Shown in pieces: positions 1-5,324 of a DNA stretch of 5,484 bases (positions are counted from its first letter, which is position 1; each line of letters begins with the position of its first letter). Below the pieces are notes generated by a model. It was not told the origin of the DNA. It saw nothing but the letters and a program-made list of their open reading frames with translations, and did not search any database. The stretch is taken from assembly GCA_964432835.1 (NCBI GenBank), contig CAYSPA010000078.1, positions 1 through 5,484 of the forward strand, written 5' to 3'. A program made the translations under genes and the position numbers. The DNA is from B18-G2 sp964432835. GTDB taxonomy: Archaea; Thermoplasmatota; E2; DHVEG-1; B18-G2.

Positions 1-35
1 TTCTCATCATCACTGAATTATTATGACTTGAACCG

Positions 36-50
36 ATAAAAAATTTTGGT
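36..50 (-). promoter_or_regulatory. Possible promoter for a minus-strand gene beyond the left edge
   Basis: Read on the minus strand, an A-rich BRE-like stretch (CCAAAA) is followed by TTTTTTAT, with the box centred near base 39.5. About 26 bases further on lies GTGATGATG (start candidates GTG at 13-11, ATG at 10-8 and ATG at 7-5). This spacing matches the one seen for the nitroreductase gene, so a leaderless gene could begin here and run off the window. Only about four codons are visible, so no protein can be named. Confidence 0.3.
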
Positions 51-78
51 TTTAGGGATGGGAAACATCACGTAAACT

Positions 79-153
79 GGGGAAGCAGAAAAGATCCATG
101 GGTGGAAGCGCCGGATCCGGAGTTTTATCTGAACTGAACAGGGACACTTTTCC
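79..153 (+). ncRNA. Candidate small structured RNA (unassigned)
   Basis: By eye this segment can fold into one extended hairpin. Bases 79-85 pair with 147-153 (seven pairs, two of them G-U), 86-88 with 129-131, 89-92 with 123-126, 93-97 with 113-117, and 101-104 with 109-112, closed by a GAAG tetraloop. A 3-base bulge (98-100), a 5-base bulge (118-122) and a 15-base unpaired strand (132-146) interrupt it. A T-rich run that could terminate transcription follows at once. I could not match it to RNase P RNA, SRP RNA, tRNA, C/D or H/ACA guides. The core contains a 10-bp palindrome (CCGGATCCGG, 111-120), which makes some pairing expected by chance. It is a hypothesis only. Confidence 0.2.
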
Positions 154-166
154 TTTCTTATTTTTT
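148..166 (+). terminator. T-rich tract, possible archaeal terminator
   Basis: Sixteen of these nineteen plus-strand bases are T, ending in T6 at 161-166. Archaeal RNA polymerase terminates at oligo-T runs, with or without a hairpin. Placed directly after the foldable segment at 79-153, it could end a short plus-strand transcript and insulate ileS from upstream transcription. There is no protein gene just upstream for it to serve. Confidence 0.3.
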
Positions 167-192
167 CAAACCCACCTCATAAAAGAGATGTC

Positions 193-206
193 TGATAGAT
201 CTATCA
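193..206. promoter_or_regulatory. Perfect 14-bp palindrome, operator-like
   Basis: TGATAGATCTATCA equals its own reverse complement over all 14 bases. With two or three unmatched bases either side, flanking ATG (188-190) and CAT (210-212) extend the dyad. It lies about 140 bases before the ileS start and upstream of the candidate TATA boxes. A perfect inverted repeat with no loop suits a binding site for a dimeric helix-turn-helix regulator better than an RNA hairpin. The regulator, and whether the site controls ileS or the leftward gene, cannot be told from the sequence. Confidence 0.35.
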
Positions 207-229
207 TAGCATTGCAAAACGCCCGCGAT

Positions 230-250
230 ATTCGAGTTGATGATACTCGG
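230..250 (+). repeat. Short inverted repeat / hairpin upstream of ileS
   Basis: CGAGT (232-236) and ACTCG (244-248) form a five-pair stem around a seven-base loop, TGATGAT. Flanking TT/AA could add two pairs past a single bulged G. The dimensions match a tRNA anticodon arm, and the loop contains GAT, the main isoleucine anticodon. However, the base before the triplet is not in the canonical register, and the hairpin may lie upstream of the ileS transcription start. Confidence 0.25.
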
Positions 251-283
251 AAAGTTGGTATAAAATCCTCAACCATCCATATC

Positions 284-291
284 TTTTTAAT
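284..291 (+). promoter_or_regulatory. Weak TATA-like element for ileS
   Basis: TTTTTAAT is centred near 287.5, which predicts a transcript start around base 314 and a leader of about 32 bases before ileS. No convincing purine-rich BRE precedes it. A rival, TATAAAA at 259-265 preceded by GGAAAG, would give a start near 288. Neither is as good as the promoter of the nitroreductase gene, so the choice is uncertain. Confidence 0.3.
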
Positions 292-338
292 ACAACTCCA
301 TATTACTATCTGGCCTCGCGTTCAGCTGATGAAAGTAA

Positions 339-345
339 CGGTGGT
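339..345 (+). promoter_or_regulatory. Possible ribosome binding site of ileS
   Basis: CGGTGGT resembles the archaeal Shine-Dalgarno core GGAGGTG. It lies directly against the ATG at 346 but leaves a more workable spacing before the second, in-frame ATG at 349. This mildly favours translation from the second methionine; the two proteins would differ by one residue. Confidence 0.35.
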
Positions 346-3291
346 ATGATGAAAGAAATCGAGAATTACAAACCCAGCATCGTGGAAAAGGAGGTTCTCA
401 AATTCTGGGAAGAAAACGATATATTCAGAAAATCCGTCGAGAAAAGAAAAGGTCGCCGGCGCTTTGTCTTTCTTGAAGGTCCCCCCACCGCAAATGGTAC
501 GCCTCACCCCGGTCATGTACTTACTAGGATAATGAAGGATGTTGTTTTGAGGTATTACACGATGAAGGGATTTTACGTCCCGAGAAGAGCGGGATGGGAT
601 ACCCATGGTTTGCCCGTTGAAATCGAGGTTGAGAAAAAGCTCGGATTGAAAACAAAGCAGGATATAGAGAAGTATGGCATAGAGAAATTCAATCGGGAAT
701 GCAGAAAGAGCACCTTCAGATATGAAAACGAATGGATAGAGATGACCAGAAGGGTGGGATTCTGGATAGATATGGATAATCCCTATATCACCCTCGAAAA
801 CGACTACATAGAATCGGTATGGTGGTCTCTTAAACAACTCTGGGAAAAGGGACATCTCTACAAAGGTTACAAGGTCGTTCCTTACTGTCCCAGATGTGGT
901 ACAGCTTTGTCAGCTCACGAAGTTGCTCAGGGCTACAAGAGCGTAACTGAACCTTCTATTTTTGTTAAGTTCAAACTCAGGGATGAAAACGCATATTTTC
1001 TGGCATGGACAACCACACCATGGACTCTGCTTTCGAATGTCGCCCTCGCTGTCCATCCGGATGAGCCCTATCTCAAAATCAAATATAGAGGCGAAATTCT
1101 GATACTGGCTGAGGAAAGAGTAGCTAGGTTATTCAAGGGAGAGGAATACGAAATTCTCGATAGATTCATGGGGAAAGAGCTGGAAGGGAAGGAGTACGAA
1201 CCCCTGTTTACATACGAAAGGCCAGAGAAGAAAGCGTGGTATGTGATATGTGCGGATTTCGTTACAATGGATGAGGGCACTGGTATAGTCCACATAGCTC
1301 CCGCATTTGGAGAAGAAGACTACGAAGCGGGAAGAGAATATGATCTTCCCGTGATTCAGCTCGTAAAGAGGGATGGAACGTTTGATGAAAAGGTGGAGCC
1401 ATGGAAGGGCATGTTCGTCAAAGACGCAGATCCTCTGATTATAAAACATCTAGAGGAGAGAGGTCTCATCTTTGCGGTCCAGGATTACACTCACGATTAT
1501 CCGTTCTGCTGGCGCTGTGATACGCCTCTGCTTTACTATGCGATGGAATCTTGGTTTATAGCCGTGTCAAAATTCAGGAAACAACTTGTGGAGAATAACG
1601 AAACTGTAGAATGGCATCCAGACCACATAAAGCATGGAAGATTTGGAGATTTTATATCGGAAGCAAAGGATTGGGCTCTTTCAAGAAACAGGTACTGGGG
1701 AACACCTTTGCCGATATGGAGATGTAAAAAATGTGGAAATGAAATATGCGTTGGTAGCGTGGAAGAATTGAAGAGATTGTCAAAAGAGTTTCCGGAGAAA
1801 TACGATCTTCACAAACCTTTCGTCGACGATCTTGAGGTTATGTGTCCAAACTGTAATTCCAGAATGGAAAGAGAGCCATATGTTATAGATTGCTGGTATG
1901 ACTCTGGGTCGGCATTCTTTGCGCAGTGGCATTATCCCTTTGAAAATCAAAAGGAGTTTGAAGAAAACTTTCCGGTAGATTTCATATGCGAAGCTTTAGA
2001 TCAAACGAGGGGATGGTTTTACTCCCTGATGGCTATCTCCACTTTACTCTTCAACCGCGCGCCTTACAGGAGAGTTCTCACGCTTGGTCTGGTTCTCGAC
2101 AGGGAAGGACAGAAGATGAGCAAGAGCAAGAAGAACTATCTTGATCCAAACTACATCTTCGACAGAGAGGGAGCGGATGCGATGAGATGGTATTTCCTTT
2201 CTACAAATGCACCGTGGATGCCCATAAGGTTTTACGAGGATGCGATAAAAGAGACACTTGGAAAATTCATTCTCACATTCTGGAACTCTTACAGATTCTA
2301 CAAGTCATACTCTTCGCTCGATAAATTCGACCCGACGAGGGGTTACATCCCGATAGATAGAAGAAGAGAGATAGACAGATGGATTATCAGCAGGTTGCAA
2401 AAACTGATAATGGAGGTAACGGAGAACGTGGAAAATTTCAATATCCACAAGGCGACGAGAGCGATAGAAGAATTCGTCATAGAAGACCTCAGCAACTGGT
2501 ACATAAGAAGGTCGAGAAAAAGGTTGTGGGTGGAAGAGGAAAGTGAGGATAAATTATCATGCTACTCCACACTGTATGATGTGTTTCTCGCTCTTTCCAA
2601 ACTATCTGCGCCATTCATACCATTCATGGCAGAGATGATATATCAGGGTATAAGATGCAAGGGTATGGAGGAGAGCGTGCACCTCTGTGATTATCCAGAG
2701 GCCGACGATTCTCTCATAGATGAAGATATAGAGAAGGCAATGGATGTGGCGAGAGAGATAGCCGATATGGGCAGAGCAATAAGAAGCAGGGCGGGAGTGA
2801 AGATCAGATATCCCCTTGGCAGAGCCATCGTGGTGTGCGAGGAGGATGTAGAAAAGAAGATATCGCCACTGATGGGGCTGGTGAAGGAAGAAATAAATGT
2901 AAAAACTGTTGAATTTTCAAGAGATACCGCAAAATACTGTAAGGAAATAGAAAGAGGAAACTATCTTATTGAGGAAGGAGAGAAGGTAAAACTGATAATG
3001 GATGTTAGACTGACACCCGAACTCTTTGCCGAGGGCTTCTCCAGAGAAATCGTCAGGAGAATTCAGTCGATGAGAAAGGAACTCAACCTCGATATAGAGG
3101 ACAGGATAAACACCCAAATTGCGGTGGAGGAGGAAAAGATAGATTCTCTCAGTAGATGGCTGGACTATATACGCGGAGAAACCAGATCAGAGAACATAGA
3201 TTTCACCAGTCAGCCGGGCGGAGACCTCGTTAAGGAATGGAAAATAGGAGATACCACCGTTAAGATAGGCATAAAGAAGATAGGAAGCTGA
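346..3291 (+). CDS. ileS: Isoleucyl-tRNA synthetase, archaeal/eukaryal type
   Basis: This cytoplasmic class Ia synthetase charges tRNA-Ile with isoleucine using ATP and hydrolyses mischarged valyl-tRNA. All domains are visible in the 981 residues. The Rossmann fold carries the HIGH motif as HPGH (54-57, after GPPTANG) and KMSKS at 590-594. The CP1 editing insert has the Thr-rich strip WTTTPWT (221-227) and the GTGIVHIAP block (311-319) with Asp325 six residues on, expected to hold the substrate amino group. Two zinc sites are implied by Cys181/184 with Cys388/391, and Cys460/463 with Cys500/503, the pattern of archaeal, eukaryal and Thermus-type enzymes. The anticodon-binding helical domain begins around 650 and includes SNWYIRRSRKRLW (716-728), followed by the C-terminal junction domain. 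The length is normal and I see no frameshift. ATG 349 is an equally good start. The HPGH variant keeps both histidines. The gene ends flush against the convergent HAD gene, so any terminator must lie inside that gene. Confidence 0.98.
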   Translation: MMKEIENYKPSIVEKEVLKFWEENDIFRKSVEKRKGRRRFVFLEGPPTANGTPHPGHVLTRIMKDVVLRYYTMKGFYVPRRAGWDTHGLPVEIEVEKKLGLKTKQDIEKYGIEKFNRECRKSTFRYENEWIEMTRRVGFWIDMDNPYITLENDYIESVWWSLKQLWEKGHLYKGYKVVPYCPRCGTALSAHEVAQGYKSVTEPSIFVKFKLRDENAYFLAWTTTPWTLLSNVALAVHPDEPYLKIKYRGEILILAEERVARLFKGEEYEILDRFMGKELEGKEYEPLFTYERPEKKAWYVICADFVTMDEGTGIVHIAPAFGEEDYEAGREYDLPVIQLVKRDGTFDEKVEPWKGMFVKDADPLIIKHLEERGLIFAVQDYTHDYPFCWRCDTPLLYYAMESWFIAVSKFRKQLVENNETVEWHPDHIKHGRFGDFISEAKDWALSRNRYWGTPLPIWRCKKCGNEICVGSVEELKRLSKEFPEKYDLHKPFVDDLEVMCPNCNSRMEREPYVIDCWYDSGSAFFAQWHYPFENQKEFEENFPVDFICEALDQTRGWFYSLMAISTLLFNRAPYRRVLTLGLVLDREGQKMSKSKKNYLDPNYIFDREGADAMRWYFLSTNAPWMPIRFYEDAIKETLGKFILTFWNSYRFYKSYSSLDKFDPTRGYIPIDRRREIDRWIISRLQKLIMEVTENVENFNIHKATRAIEEFVIEDLSNWYIRRSRKRLWVEEESEDKLSCYSTLYDVFLALSKLSAPFIPFMAEMIYQGIRCKGMEESVHLCDYPEADDSLIDEDIEKAMDVAREIADMGRAIRSRAGVKIRYPLGRAIVVCEEDVEKKISPLMGLVKEEINVKTVEFSRDTAKYCKEIERGNYLIEEGEKVKLIMDVRLTPELFAEGFSREIVRRIQSMRKELNLDIEDRINTQIAVEEEKIDSLSRWLDYIRGETRSENIDFTSQPGGDLVKEWKIGDTTVKIGIKKIGS

Positions 3292-3906
3292 CTACACCGT
3301 CTTGGCCGATGTTCCAAACTGAAAAATATTCACCAGCTGTGATATATCTTCTATTGTCATGTTTCCCTTTACCTTTATTCCTATAACGTAGCAACCAGCC
3401 ATCGAACCTGCCCTAACATCGCTCTCCGTGTCTCCGACAAGCACCGTCTCTCTGGGGTCGACGTTCAGATGGTTGCAAGCTTTAAATATAATTTCCGGAT
3501 CCGGTTTCCCTCTGGTAACGTCATCCCCCGTAATGATAACATCGAAATATTTGCCCAGATCAAACTTCTTGAGGACCTTCTCTGTACAATCTCTGGGGGT
3601 ATTCGTAACGAGACCCTTTTTGATGTTTTTGAAACTTTCCAAGACATGTATAGCTTCTGGGTGTAGTTTCACCTTATCGAGATGCTTTATGTAAAATCTG
3701 CTGCAGCTTATACCCACCTCGAGGGGGAGGTTGGCTCTCTTAATGTTCGTGTATAGGTCATAACCCCAATACTTGGAAACGAACTCTTCCTTGGACATCC
3801 CATCCATTTTAAAGCATCTCAGGGCATCGTTCAGGGCGTGCCACCACGCATCTAGGGAATCTACGAGCACTCCATCTAGGTCAAAGAGTATCGCCTTTGG
3901 TCGCAT
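3292..3906 (-). CDS. HAD-superfamily hydrolase, phosphoglycolate phosphatase-like
   Basis: This is a haloacid dehalogenase-superfamily phosphatase, expected to remove phosphate from a small cytoplasmic metabolite through an aspartyl-phosphate intermediate with Mg2+. All four motifs are present in the 204-residue protein: DLDGVLVDS at 9-17 (nucleophile Asp9, acid/base Asp11), Thr101 in the VTNT strand, Lys134 in RGKPDPE, and GDTESD at 158-163 with metal-binding Asp159 and Asp163. Residues 18 to about 82 form the small helical cap typical of subfamily IA, which includes phosphoglycolate phosphatase and beta-phosphoglucomutase-like enzymes. The substrate cannot be named. I chose ATG 3906 because the catalytic strand normally starts within the first ten residues and a TATA-like box lies about 29 bases upstream. 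A GTG at 3954, directly after the nitroreductase stop, would add 16 residues with no family resemblance. The stop codon abuts that of convergent ileS with no spacer. Confidence 0.9.
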   Translation of the reverse strand: MRPKAILFDLDGVLVDSLDAWWHALNDALRCFKMDGMSKEEFVSKYWGYDLYTNIKRANLPLEVGISCSRFYIKHLDKVKLHPEAIHVLESFKNIKKGLVTNTPRDCTEKVLKKFDLGKYFDVIITGDDVTRGKPDPEIIFKACNHLNVDPRETVLVGDTESDVRAGSMAGCYVIGIKVKGNMTIEDISQLVNIFQFGTSAKTV

Positions 3907-3931
3907 GGTTCTGTATGGTATGAGTCGATAC

Positions 3932-3946
3932 GTTAAAAATCTTCCC
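3932..3946 (-). promoter_or_regulatory. Candidate BRE/TATA of the HAD gene
   Basis: On the minus strand GGGAAGA is followed by TTTTTAAC (box 3939-3932, centre 3935.5). A start 26-27 bases on falls at about 3909, three bases before the chosen ATG, giving a nearly leaderless mRNA. It begins just after the nitroreductase stop codon. The TATA match is moderate. Confidence 0.4.
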
Positions 3947-3954
3947 AATTTCAC

Positions 3955-4473
3955 TCACCATTTCTCCAGGTGAATAAGTTTCTTGATATCCATACGAGGC
4001 GGTGCCGGCGGCACGACAGCCGGATATCCTATGGGTATAATGGCCACAGGTCTTGCGTAATATGGGAGATCCAGTATGTCCGATACACGCTCCTCGTGAA
4101 ATGCCCCAACCCAGCAGGTTCCCAGATTATAGTCGAGTGAAGCAAGAAGTATATGATCTACAGATGCTGAGGCGTCCTGGATACAGTAGAGTTCTCTTCC
4201 CCTTTTCCCGTAGGGAGAAATTCTCCGGAGATTGGCGCACACCACTACGCAGATGGGTGCTTCCATTATGAATCTCTGACCGAGCGCCGCCTCACACAGC
4301 TCTTCCTTTGTGTGGTCATCTTTGACTATAATGAAATCTCGGGATTGTAGATTCCCGGCCGATGGGGCCATGTTTGCATACCCGATAATCTCCGTGACAA
4401 TCTCTATATCAACATCCCTCGGCAGGAAATCCCTCACACTCCTCCTCTTTTCAAGTGCTTCTTTCAATTCCAT
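3955..4473 (-). CDS. FMN-dependent nitroreductase-family protein
   Basis: This is a small cytoplasmic flavoprotein of the nitroreductase family. Members usually bind FMN as homodimers and reduce nitro compounds, quinones or other acceptors with NAD(P)H; some have other roles, so the natural substrate is unknown. The 172-residue length fits the short archaeal branch. Family marks are the N-terminal RRSVRDF (10-16), whose Arg and Ser residues contact the FMN phosphate; APSAGNLQS (36-44); the helix with QDASASVDHILLAS (99-112), which supports dimer and flavin packing; GTCWVGAF (118-125); and IIPIGYP (145-151) before a C-terminal HLEKW end. Nothing is truncated. The gene sits 39 bases after the GTPase gene and just before the HAD gene on the same strand. 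It has its own strong promoter with a start predicted at the ATG itself, and no Shine-Dalgarno sequence, so the message is probably leaderless. Confidence 0.93.
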   Translation of the reverse strand: MELKEALEKRRSVRDFLPRDVDIEIVTEIIGYANMAPSAGNLQSRDFIIVKDDHTKEELCEAALGQRFIMEAPICVVVCANLRRISPYGKRGRELYCIQDASASVDHILLASLDYNLGTCWVGAFHEERVSDILDLPYYARPVAIIPIGYPAVVPPAPPRMDIKKLIHLEKW

Positions 4474-4495
4474 AATTGTTGATTATGGATCATCG

Positions 4496-4509
4496 ATATT
4501 AAATTTCGC
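4496..4509 (-). promoter_or_regulatory. BRE/TATA promoter of the nitroreductase gene
   Basis: The minus strand reads GCGAAA (BRE-like, 4509-4504) and then TTTAATAT (4503-4496), close to the archaeal consensus. The box centre at 4499.5 lies 26.5 bases from the A of the nitroreductase ATG at 4473, exactly where transcription should start, which implies a leaderless mRNA. The BRE begins three bases after the GTPase stop codon, so the whole promoter fits inside the 39-bp gap. Confidence 0.7.
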
Positions 4510-4512
4510 GGG

Positions 4513-5214
4513 CTAGCTTATATCGCCGCATGTGCAGAACATCTCGTTGAGCAGAGAGTATACATCTGAAAATCCTGTTTTACTGACGTTTGATATCTTC
4601 ACCACCCTCTGTGAGAGCGTCGTATATTCCAGAAAATCCACCGTCTTTTCCAGTAACTCTGCAAGCGAACTACTCTCCTCGGAGATTTTCTTGACGATTT
4701 GATCCACATCGATATCCTTTACATCCGATTTCGTGAGGACCGTTGCTGTTGGTATAGAAAGTCTGAGTGATACAACAACATTTTGCATAATCGCTGACAA
4801 AAAACTCTCCGGATCGTCGACGAGAGAAGAATCTATCAAGAACAGACCCAGACTCGTCTGATCGGAGAGTAGTTTGACCAGCTCTCTACCCGCCCTCGAA
4901 TAGATAAAAATCTCCATCTGTCCAGGGGTATCATAAAGGACGTAATCTCCATCAACCGAGAGTTTGTTATGAAATTTGATAGATTCTTCCATCGATTTGA
5001 GCAATCCGCCATTTATACCGAGACCAAATCTTTTCATTATCTTCTCCGTTTTGACAAATTTCCTTATGTCAGCATCTGCATGATATATAGGATCACTTGC
5101 GGGGTCGAGATTCACACATTTCACATCGGCTTCCAATTCTTTGAGATACTCTGAGAAACTTCGAACAAAGCTGCTTTTACCACACCCTGCTGGACCGATA
5201 ACGAACACTTTCAT
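4513..5214 (-). CDS. GPN-loop GTPase with altered signature (GIN)
   Basis: This is a member of the archaeal/eukaryal GPN-loop GTPase family (SIMIBI class, also called the XPA-binding protein 1 or ATP-binding protein family). The eukaryotic proteins act as dimers in RNA polymerase II assembly and import; the archaeal role is not settled. The 233 residues show a P-loop GPAGCGKSS (7-15), NLDPASD (35-41), switch II DTPGQMEIF (95-103), the guanine-specificity motif TKSD (161-164) and a late NVSKTGF (209-215). The loop that normally reads Gly-Pro-Asn, within GLGPNGG, reads GLGINGG at 64-70. Asn68, which family structures place in the partner's active site, is kept, while the proline is Ile67. ATG 5214 is chosen because MKVFVIGPAG is the standard family N-terminus. 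The frame stays open to ATG 5301, but that adds 29 unlikely residues across the divergent promoter region. The ribosome binding site is weak. Confidence 0.95.
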   Translation of the reverse strand: MKVFVIGPAGCGKSSFVRSFSEYLKELEADVKCVNLDPASDPIYHADADIRKFVKTEKIMKRFGLGINGGLLKSMEESIKFHNKLSVDGDYVLYDTPGQMEIFIYSRAGRELVKLLSDQTSLGLFLIDSSLVDDPESFLSAIMQNVVVSLRLSIPTATVLTKSDVKDIDVDQIVKKISEESSSLAELLEKTVDFLEYTTLSQRVVKISNVSKTGFSDVYSLLNEMFCTCGDIS

Positions 5215-5279
5215 GATCTCATCAATAGTAAAGGCAAAGCCCTTATCTCCTTTGCGCCCGGGATTCTGGAGAAATTCAC

Positions 5280-5293
5280 CGGAAAAAATATAA
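5280..5293 (+). promoter_or_regulatory. Candidate BRE/TATA of the right-edge gene
   Basis: CGGAAAAAATATAA combines a purine-rich BRE-like stretch with an AT-rich box centred near 5289. A start 26-27 bases on falls at about 5316, giving a leader of about 9 bases that includes GGCGGTGAT before the GTG start at 5325. On the other strand the same bases read TTATATTTTTTCC and could also serve the GTPase gene, with a leader of roughly 48 bases. Confidence 0.45.
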
Positions 5294-5315
5294 TGACCCA
5301 AATAATTGATCTGCA

Positions 5316-5324
5316 GGCGGTGAT
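5316..5324 (+). promoter_or_regulatory. Ribosome binding site deciding the GTG start
   Basis: GGCGGTGAT differs by one base from GGAGGTGAT, the full complement of the archaeal 16S rRNA tail. It lies directly against GTG 5325, leaving four bases between GGCGG and the start. The overlapping ATG at 5323 hits a stop after two codons, so GTG is the only sensible start. Confidence 0.55.

Larger units (their letters stand above)
1..345. other. Intergenic region upstream of ileS
   Basis: This stretch has no protein gene I can support. The one open frame (98-349, plus) has no ribosome binding site, no recognisable family and a composition unlike the real genes. Visible instead are a TATA-like element pointing left (36-50), a foldable segment followed by a T-rich run (79-166), a perfect 14-bp palindrome (193-206), a short hairpin (230-250) and TATA-like sequences before ileS (258-265 and 284-291). 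No tRNA is recognisable: there is no T-arm consensus in a cloverleaf context. The layout suggests a divergent regulatory region, perhaps with a small RNA gene; that is inference. Confidence 0.6.

Noticed and set aside
54..57. Loss of the HIGH motif in the synthetase (HPGH at residues 54-57, coordinates here in residues)
   Set aside because: Both histidines and the glycine are kept and the second position varies among class I synthetases, so this is not evidence of inactivity.
79..146. H/ACA guide RNA or kink-turn in the foldable segment
   Set aside because: The outer internal loop is unpaired on one side only, so there is no two-sided guide pocket, and the 3-base bulge is not followed by tandem G-A pairs.
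230..345. Bacterial-type T-box leader for ileS
   Set aside because: No T-box consensus or antiterminator/terminator pair is present, and the genome looks archaeal.
98..349. 83-residue plus-strand open frame before ileS
   Set aside because: It has no ribosome binding site or TATA at the right place, no recognisable family, crosses the T-rich tract and the palindrome, and overlaps the ileS start.
237..352. C/D-box guide RNA suggested by repeated TGATGA strings (237, 327, 347)
   Set aside because: No C/D'/C'/D arrangement with CTGA boxes at guide-length spacing could be found, and the last two strings coincide with the ileS start context.
322..1449. Minus-strand open frames opposite the 5' half of ileS
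   Set aside because: They lie entirely against a strongly supported synthetase and show no domain features.
3428..3694. Plus-strand open frames opposite the HAD gene
   Set aside because: The minus strand carries all four HAD catalytic motifs in one frame; the plus frames have no signals.
3292..5214. A three-gene minus-strand operon forming one new system
   Set aside because: Orientation and spacing allow read-through, but the genes have unrelated predicted roles and at least the nitroreductase gene has its own strong promoter.
5215..5301. 29-residue N-terminal extension of the GTPase
   Set aside because: Family members start a few residues before the P-loop, the extension has no family resemblance, and it would run through the divergent promoter region.
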